From Sphingopyxis sp. (GTDB lineage: Bacteria; Pseudomonadota; Alphaproteobacteria; Sphingomonadales; Sphingomonadaceae): DNA of 55,767 nt. A model generated the notes under the pieces. That model ran no database searches, was not told where the DNA came from, and worked only from the letters and a program-made list of their open reading frames with translations. The translations under genes were made by a program, and so were the position numbers. The DNA lies in NCBI GenBank assembly GCA_016463225.1, contig JAEMRT010000026.1:1-55767 (forward strand), given 5' to 3'. Each line of letters starts with the position of its first letter. Position 1 is the first letter of the stretch. Shown here in pieces: positions 50,991-55,767 of the stretch.

Positions 50991-52222
50991 TGGACTTTTC
51001 CGACACTCCCGACGAAGCCACTTTCCGTGCCGAGGCGCAGGCGTTCCTGGCCGCGCATATGCCGCTCAAGGATCCAGGGCGCGTGCATGTCAGCCGCGCG
51101 ATGACGCCTGAAGATGTCGCCGCGTCCAAGGCGTGGCAGCGCAAGAAGGCCGAGAATGGATTTGCCGGCATCCTATGGCCAAAGGACTATGGCGGACGCG
51201 AAGGCACGCCGATGCAGCAGATCATCTTCGGCCAGGAAGAAGAACGCTACGCGGTGCCGACCACCGTGTTCAATCAGGGCGTCGGGATGGCGATGCCGAC
51301 GGTAATGACCTTCGGCACCCCCGACCAGCTCGTCCGCTATCCGCGCCCCGCGCTGTTCGGCGACGAGGTTTGGTGTCAGCTCTTTTCCGAGCCGGCGGCG
51401 GGCTCGGATTTGGCGGGGCTCCGCACGCGCGCGGTGAAGGACGGTGCCGACTGGATCATCAACGGCCAGAAAATATGGACCAGCTACGCCCATTTTGCCG
51501 ATTTCGGCATGCTCGTCGTCCGAACCGACCCCAACGTCGCGAAGCATGCGGGCCTGAGCTTCTTCCTCATCGATATGAAGACGCCGGGGATCGAAATCCG
51601 ACCGATTCGGCAGATTTCGGGCACGTCTAATTTCTCGGAAGTGTTCTTCACCGACGTCCGCATCCCTGACAGCCAGCGGCTCGGCGCGGTGGGCGAGGGG
51701 TGGAAGGTCGCACTGACCATGCTCGCCAACGAACGCTTCACCGTCGGCAGCGCCGAAGGTCCTGATTTCGAGGAAATCCTCGCGCTGGCGCAGCGGGTGA
51801 AGATCGACGGCCGCCGCGCGGTCGAGGACAGCGCGGTGCGCGAGCGGCTGGCGCATTGGTATGTCCGCACCGCGGGCATACGCTTCACTCGGCTGCGCTC
51901 GCAGACCGCGCTCTCTCGCTCGCGCGCGCCTGGGCCGGAAAATTCGATCCTGAAGCTGGTGAGCGCGAACAAGCTGCAGGACATCGCCACCTTCGGCATC
52001 GACCTCGTCGGCGAGACCGGTGCGATCACCGAACCCGAGATCGCGGCGATGCACGGGCTGTTCCAGCAGGCGCTGCTTTACGCGCCGTCGAAGCGGATCG
52101 CGGGGGGCACCGACGAGATTCTCCGCAACATCATCGCCGAGCGCGTGCTCGGCCTGCCTGCCGATATCCGCGCCGACAAGGGTCTCGCCTTCAACAAGAT
52201 CCCAACCGGTGCGCGCGGATGA
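50990..52222 (+). CDS. Acyl-CoA dehydrogenase subunit B
   Basis: This 410-residue acyl-CoA dehydrogenase has flavin-binding CQLFSEPAAGSDLAGL and WTSYAHFADFGML, and a C-terminal YAPSKRIAGGTDEILRN. The YEGT position reads AGGT, so it also lacks the canonical Glu there. The partner gene overlaps its start by 1 bp and the acyl-CoA ligase begins 4 bp before its stop. The pair is probably an alpha2beta2 enzyme like those used for steroid, bile-acid or terpenoid acyl-CoAs, an inference from family knowledge. Confidence 0.92.
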   Translation: MDFSDTPDEATFRAEAQAFLAAHMPLKDPGRVHVSRAMTPEDVAASKAWQRKKAENGFAGILWPKDYGGREGTPMQQIIFGQEEERYAVPTTVFNQGVGMAMPTVMTFGTPDQLVRYPRPALFGDEVWCQLFSEPAAGSDLAGLRTRAVKDGADWIINGQKIWTSYAHFADFGMLVVRTDPNVAKHAGLSFFLIDMKTPGIEIRPIRQISGTSNFSEVFFTDVRIPDSQRLGAVGEGWKVALTMLANERFTVGSAEGPDFEEILALAQRVKIDGRRAVEDSAVRERLAHWYVRTAGIRFTRLRSQTALSRSRAPGPENSILKLVSANKLQDIATFGIDLVGETGAITEPEIAAMHGLFQQALLYAPSKRIAGGTDEILRNIIAERVLGLPADIRADKGLAFNKIPTGARG

Positions 52223-54330
52223 GCCGGCGTCCCGTATATAGCCATGCCCAGATGAAGCGGCTGGTTGCGCCCGAAACGGTCGCGGTCATCGGCCTGTCGC
52301 GCAACGAAAAATCATTCGGCGCGCGCGCCGCAGCCAATCTCGCGGGCTTCGCCGGCCGCACCTATGGGGTGAATCCAGGCGGCGGGACGGTCCATGGCGT
52401 CGAATGCTTTCCGTCGATCGGCGCGATTCCCGTATCGGTCGATTCCGCCGTGCTCGCGGTTCCCGCCGATGCGGTCGCCGATGTCGTCGAACAATGCGCG
52501 ATAGCCGGGGTCGGTGGCTGCGTCATCTTCGCCTCCGGTTTCGCTGAGACGGGGCGCGAGGATCGCATCGCCTTGCAAGAGCGCATCGTCGCGATCGGCC
52601 GGGCGGCGAACATGCGGATTGTCGGGCCGAACTGCTTCGGCCTCATCAATAATGTGTCGCGCGCGGGGCTCAGCTTTTCGGGGCGCTACGCTGCCTCGCC
52701 GGGCATGGCGGGACCGGTCGGCCTCGTGTCGCAATCGGGCGGACTCGCGCAAGCGCTGGCGCAGGTCACCGAGCGCGGCGGGTCGTACAGCCATTTTCTC
52801 GCCGCTGGGAACAGCGCTGACGTCGATGTCTGCGATTATATCAGCTATCTCGCGGGCGACGAGACGTGCCGTGTGATCGCCTGCATCGCGGAGGGGCTCG
52901 CCGACGGCGAACGTCTGCTCGAAGCGGGCGAGGCGGCGATGGCGGGGTGCAAGCCGATCATCATGTACAAGATCGCGACCGGCAGCGCGGGGGCCAAGGC
53001 GGCGATGTCGCACACCGGAACATTGGCGGGATCGAACGCGGCCTATGACGCGGCTTATGCCCGCGCAGGGATCGTCAAGGCCGATAATATCGAGGACGTC
53101 TACCCGATCGCCGCCTTCTTCGCCAAGGCGGGCTGCCCGAAGGCCGGCGGCGTAGCGGCCGTAGCCGCGTCGGGCGGCGCGTGCGTCATCACGCTCGACA
53201 AGTCGGAGGCGGCCGGCGTCGCGATGCCACTCCCCGGCGCGGCGACCAAAAAAATACTCGAGGCATATATTCCTGACTATGGTGCGCCGACCAACCCGTG
53301 CGACATCACCGCAGGCGTCGCTGCAGATGGCGCCGCCTATGCCGCCTGCGTCGAGGCGCTGCTGAACGATCCCGCCTATTCGGCGTTGGTCGTGATGGCG
53401 CCCAGCATCAGCGAGGCGATGACGCCGCGCAATGTCGCGATGTTCTCGCCGCTCGCAGCAAAGGCGGGCAAGCCGGTTTGTCTTTCATGGATGTCCGAGT
53501 GGCGCGACGGCCCGGGTGCTCTGGAGGCTGAGGCCGATCCAAACATCGCGCTTTTCAAATCGACCGAACAATGTTTTGGTACCCTGCGCGCTTGGCACGA
53601 CTGGGCGGCCGATCCGCCACCGATGCGTCCACGCGGGGGCCGCGAAGGCCGCGCGCGAACGCTGCTCGACGCGGCGGGCGCCAAGCTAACCGAGCGCGAG
53701 GGCAAGGCGATACTCGCCGCCTATGGTGTGCCGGTCGCGACCGACCATGTTGTTGCCAGCGCCGAAGCCGCGGTCGCGGCAGCGAAAGCGATAGGTTATC
53801 CGGTCGTGCTCAAGGTCGAATCCCCCGACATCGCCCACAAGACCGAGGCGGGAGTGGTGCGCCTAGACCTGACCGGTGTCGATGCGGTCCGCACCGCCTA
53901 TAATGACGTCATCGACGCGGCCGACCGGCTCGATCCCAAGCCCCAGATAAAGGGCGTGCTCGTCCAGCCGATGATTGCTTCGGGCGTCGAACTGGTGGTC
54001 GGGGCGCAGAACGACCCGACTTTCGGCCCGATGGTGATCGTCGGCCTTGGAGGCATCATGGTGGAACTCATCAGGGACAGCGCTGCCGAACTGGCGCCCG
54101 TGACTCGCGAGCAAGCGGCGGCGATGCTGCGGCGGTTGAAGGGCTATCCGTTGCTAACCGGCTTTCGTGGCTCGGCACCGGTGAACATCGCCGCCATCGA
54201 AGCCATCATCGTCGCCGTTTCCGAACTCGCTGCCGACCATGCGGCGGATATTGCCGAGATTGACGTCAATCCCATCATCTGCGGCCCCGGTCGCGCCATA
54301 GCGGTCGACGCGCTCATCGTCCGGAAATGA
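52219..54330 (+). CDS. Fused NDP-forming acyl-CoA ligase (acetate-CoA ligase family)
   Basis: This 703-residue protein fuses both halves of an NDP-forming acid-CoA ligase. The N-terminal CoA-binding domain begins VAVIGLSRNEKSFGARA, and the phosphohistidine is H265 in MSHTGTLAGSNAA. The C-terminal ATP-grasp domain contains GYPVVLKVESPDIAHKTEAGGV without the last double G here (KTEAGVVRL), and IDVNPIICGPG near the end. It overlaps the acyl-CoA dehydrogenase by 4 bp. It likely activates the pathway's carboxylic acid to its CoA thioester without pyrophosphate release. Confidence 0.92.
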   Translation: MSRRPVYSHAQMKRLVAPETVAVIGLSRNEKSFGARAAANLAGFAGRTYGVNPGGGTVHGVECFPSIGAIPVSVDSAVLAVPADAVADVVEQCAIAGVGGCVIFASGFAETGREDRIALQERIVAIGRAANMRIVGPNCFGLINNVSRAGLSFSGRYAASPGMAGPVGLVSQSGGLAQALAQVTERGGSYSHFLAAGNSADVDVCDYISYLAGDETCRVIACIAEGLADGERLLEAGEAAMAGCKPIIMYKIATGSAGAKAAMSHTGTLAGSNAAYDAAYARAGIVKADNIEDVYPIAAFFAKAGCPKAGGVAAVAASGGACVITLDKSEAAGVAMPLPGAATKKILEAYIPDYGAPTNPCDITAGVAADGAAYAACVEALLNDPAYSALVVMAPSISEAMTPRNVAMFSPLAAKAGKPVCLSWMSEWRDGPGALEAEADPNIALFKSTEQCFGTLRAWHDWAADPPPMRPRGGREGRARTLLDAAGAKLTEREGKAILAAYGVPVATDHVVASAEAAVAAAKAIGYPVVLKVESPDIAHKTEAGVVRLDLTGVDAVRTAYNDVIDAADRLDPKPQIKGVLVQPMIASGVELVVGAQNDPTFGPMVIVGLGGIMVELIRDSAAELAPVTREQAAAMLRRLKGYPLLTGFRGSAPVNIAAIEAIIVAVSELAADHAADIAEIDVNPIICGPGRAIAVDALIVRK

Positions 54331-54343
54331 ACGGAGAAAACCC

Positions 54344-55234
54344 ATGGCCAAATGGCTAAAATCTACCGACTTCATCACCTTTGAGGTCAAGGACAGCATC
54401 GCCACCATCACGATGAACCGGCCCGACAAGCGGAACGCGCTGTCACCCGAACTGATCACCGAAGTGCATGACGCAATGCTCGAGGCCGACGATTTGACCT
54501 CGGTCCATGTCATCGTGCTTGCGGGTGCGGGTCAGGATTTCTGCGCGGGCTACGATCTTGGCTTTGGCTCCAACGCCGCCAACCAAGCCGACGCCGAGGG
54601 CAGGTACCGCACCCGCATCGGCACCTTCGACGACGATATATGGACGATGCAGCGCAAGATGGGAAAGATGCTGATCATCCCCGAGGTACACAAGCCGGTG
54701 ATCGCGAAGGTGCAGGGCCGCGCGCTCGCGGGCGGCGCCGAGTTGGCGCTGTGCTGCGACATCGTCATCGCCGCCGCCGATGCACAGATCGGTCATCCCG
54801 GCGCACGCGGCATCGGCTCGCCGCCGGTCAACTACTGGTTCTATCATGTCGGCCCGCAATGGGCGAAACGTCTGCTCCTCACCGGCGACAGCATCATGGG
54901 CCGCGATGCCGCGCGGATCGGCATGGTGCTCGATGCCGTGCCGGCTGCCGAACTCGATGCAGAGGTGGAAGCGCTGGCGCGGCGCATCGCCATCCTCGAT
55001 CCCGAAATCAGCGCGGCGCAGAAACGCATCGTCAACATCCAGATGGACCTCGCCGGTGCCAAGATGGCGCAGGGTTTCGCACTGGAAGCCGACGCGCGCG
55101 CGCATCTGTCGCAGGGGCCGGGTCGCCTGAAATGGCGCGCCGACGTGAAGGAGCATGGGGTGCGCGAGGCGATCCGCATTCGCGACGCTCAATATGGCAG
55201 CGACCCAGTACGGCTGCGCTATCTGGAGGATTAA
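54344..55234 (+). CDS. Crotonase-family protein (third; hydratase glutamates not conserved)
   Basis: This 296-residue crotonase has oxyanion-hole residues in FCAGYDLGFG and GRALAGGAELALCCD. The hydratase Glu positions read GHPGARGIG and AKRLLLTGD, so neither Glu is conserved. It has a C-terminal extension of about 40 residues (KEHGVREAIRIRDAQYG). It starts 13 bp after the ligase stop with CGGAGAA upstream. It could be an isomerase, hydrolase or retro-Claisen ring-cleaving enzyme; the reaction is not told by the sequence. Its stop overlaps the convergent esterase by 4 bp. Confidence 0.9.
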   Translation: MAKWLKSTDFITFEVKDSIATITMNRPDKRNALSPELITEVHDAMLEADDLTSVHVIVLAGAGQDFCAGYDLGFGSNAANQADAEGRYRTRIGTFDDDIWTMQRKMGKMLIIPEVHKPVIAKVQGRALAGGAELALCCDIVIAAADAQIGHPGARGIGSPPVNYWFYHVGPQWAKRLLLTGDSIMGRDAARIGMVLDAVPAAELDAEVEALARRIAILDPEISAAQKRIVNIQMDLAGAKMAQGFALEADARAHLSQGPGRLKWRADVKEHGVREAIRIRDAQYGSDPVRLRYLED

Positions 55235-55767
55235 AGCCAGGCGCGGATCAGGGCGGCGACATCCGCAATTGCGGATCGCGCTAGCGCAACATCGCGGCTC
55301 ATCTGCAGAAAGCCGTGCGTTGCACCCCGCCAGACCTTGACCTCCACCGACTCCAGCTTCGCCGCCAGCAGCCGGCTCTCGTCCGCAACCGTGTCGGCCT
55401 CTGCGATGCCTAGAAACACCGGCGGAAGCCCGGATAGTTTGGCGCGCAGCGGTATCGCCTCGATCGCGTCCGCCCCAGCGAGATAATTGCGCCAATACCA
55501 TTCCATCCGCTCGTGCGTCAGGCCATAGCCGCCGCCACCGAACGTCCGCACGCTGTCCGTATCGAGGCCCGGCGCATAGCAGCCATAGAGAAGCGCCAGC
55601 CACCGTGGCATCGCCCGCCCCCCATCGCGCAGCCGGATCGCGAGCGCGAGCGCCATATTCGCCCCCGCACTATCGCCGCCGAACACGAAGCGATCGCCTA
55701 GGCCGTGCTTCACTGCCCAGTCGAATCCGCGCGTGCAATCGTCGAGCGGGGCGGGGTAGGGGTGCTC
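55231..55767 (-). CDS. Alpha/beta hydrolase, HSL-type esterase/lipase (partial, 5' end beyond window)
   Basis: The gene runs off the right end. The last 178 residues are seen and show EHPYPAPLDDC, the nucleophile elbow GGDSAGAN, the catalytic Asp in GIAEADTVADES, and the His in THGFLQMS. This is the hormone-sensitive-lipase (class IV esterase) layout. It would hydrolyse an ester and converges with the crotonase gene by 4 bp. The N-terminal HGGG oxyanion motif must lie outside the window. Confidence 0.88.
   Translation of the reverse strand, partial: EHPYPAPLDDCTRGFDWAVKHGLGDRFVFGGDSAGANMALALAIRLRDGGRAMPRWLALLYGCYAPGLDTDSVRTFGGGGYGLTHERMEWYWRNYLAGADAIEAIPLRAKLSGLPPVFLGIAEADTVADESRLLAAKLESVEVKVWRGATHGFLQMSRDVALARSAIADVAALIRAWL

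Noticed and set aside
1..55767. CRISPR arrays, tRNA/rRNA genes, insertion sequences
   Set aside because: No regularly spaced repeats, tRNA-like cloverleaf stretches, or transposase genes were recognised on reading both strands.

Overview
The window is a high-GC (roughly mid-60s %) stretch from an alphaproteobacterium, most likely a sphingomonad (Sphingopyxis, Novosphingobium or Sphingobium type). This is inferred from the IncP/Tn4371-like Trb conjugation operon ending in a DUF2274 gene, from codon use, and from dense catabolic operons with IclR and LysR regulators. No rRNA, tRNA, CRISPR array, integrase or insertion sequence was found.

Region A (1-26453) is the conjugation and cargo part of an integrative conjugative element or conjugative plasmid. 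A VirD2-like relaxase with a DUF3363-type C-terminus lies at 206-2176, downstream of palindromic repeats that may be operators. About 12 kb of defence-type cargo then separates it from the coupling protein TraG. The cargo, almost all on the minus strand, is: a small membrane-anchored protein of unknown function (plus strand); a complete Qat anti-phage operon (qatA KAP NTPase, qatB, qatC QueC-like, qatD TatD-like; 7922 down to 2979); a RES toxin with an unusually long HTH antitoxin (9416-8071); and a three-gene operon of a MerR-like regulator, a 1079-residue N6-adenine DNA methyltransferase and an unrecognised 222-residue protein (13977-9537). The last operon is the best candidate for an undescribed restriction or defence system. 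The mating-pair-formation operon traG-copG-trbBCDEJLFGI-DUF2274-alpA follows at 14474-26453, with nearly every gene overlapping the next.

Region B (26454-26799) holds no convincing gene and is probably the junction with, or scar of, flanking DNA.

Region C (26800-55767) is catabolic. It starts with an alcohol dehydrogenase/FMN reductase/monooxygenase-like operon divergent from two overlapping IclR genes. Next come a phytanoyl-CoA-dioxygenase-like oxygenase and an MFS transporter, divergent from a cyclase-family hydrolase, a LysR regulator and a zinc alcohol dehydrogenase. A minus-strand operon of an SDR and a two-subunit NDP-forming acid-CoA ligase (sucCD-like) is divergent from a second LysR gene. 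A second MFS transporter, an aldehyde dehydrogenase and an amidohydrolase follow. The rest is beta-oxidation machinery: a crotonase, a long acyl-CoA dehydrogenase, a two-domain 3-hydroxyacyl-CoA dehydrogenase, a PaaG-like crotonase, a second aldehyde dehydrogenase, a pair of acyl-CoA dehydrogenases, a fused NDP-forming acyl-CoA ligase, a third crotonase and a partial HSL-type esterase.

Read together, region C looks like a route for uptake, oxidation (alcohol to aldehyde to acid), CoA activation, beta-oxidation and ring opening of a cyclic or branched (possibly terpenoid-, steroid- or alicyclic-like) substrate. The substrate cannot be read from the sequence. Both CoA ligases are NDP-forming, and no AMP-forming acyl-CoA synthetase is present in the window.
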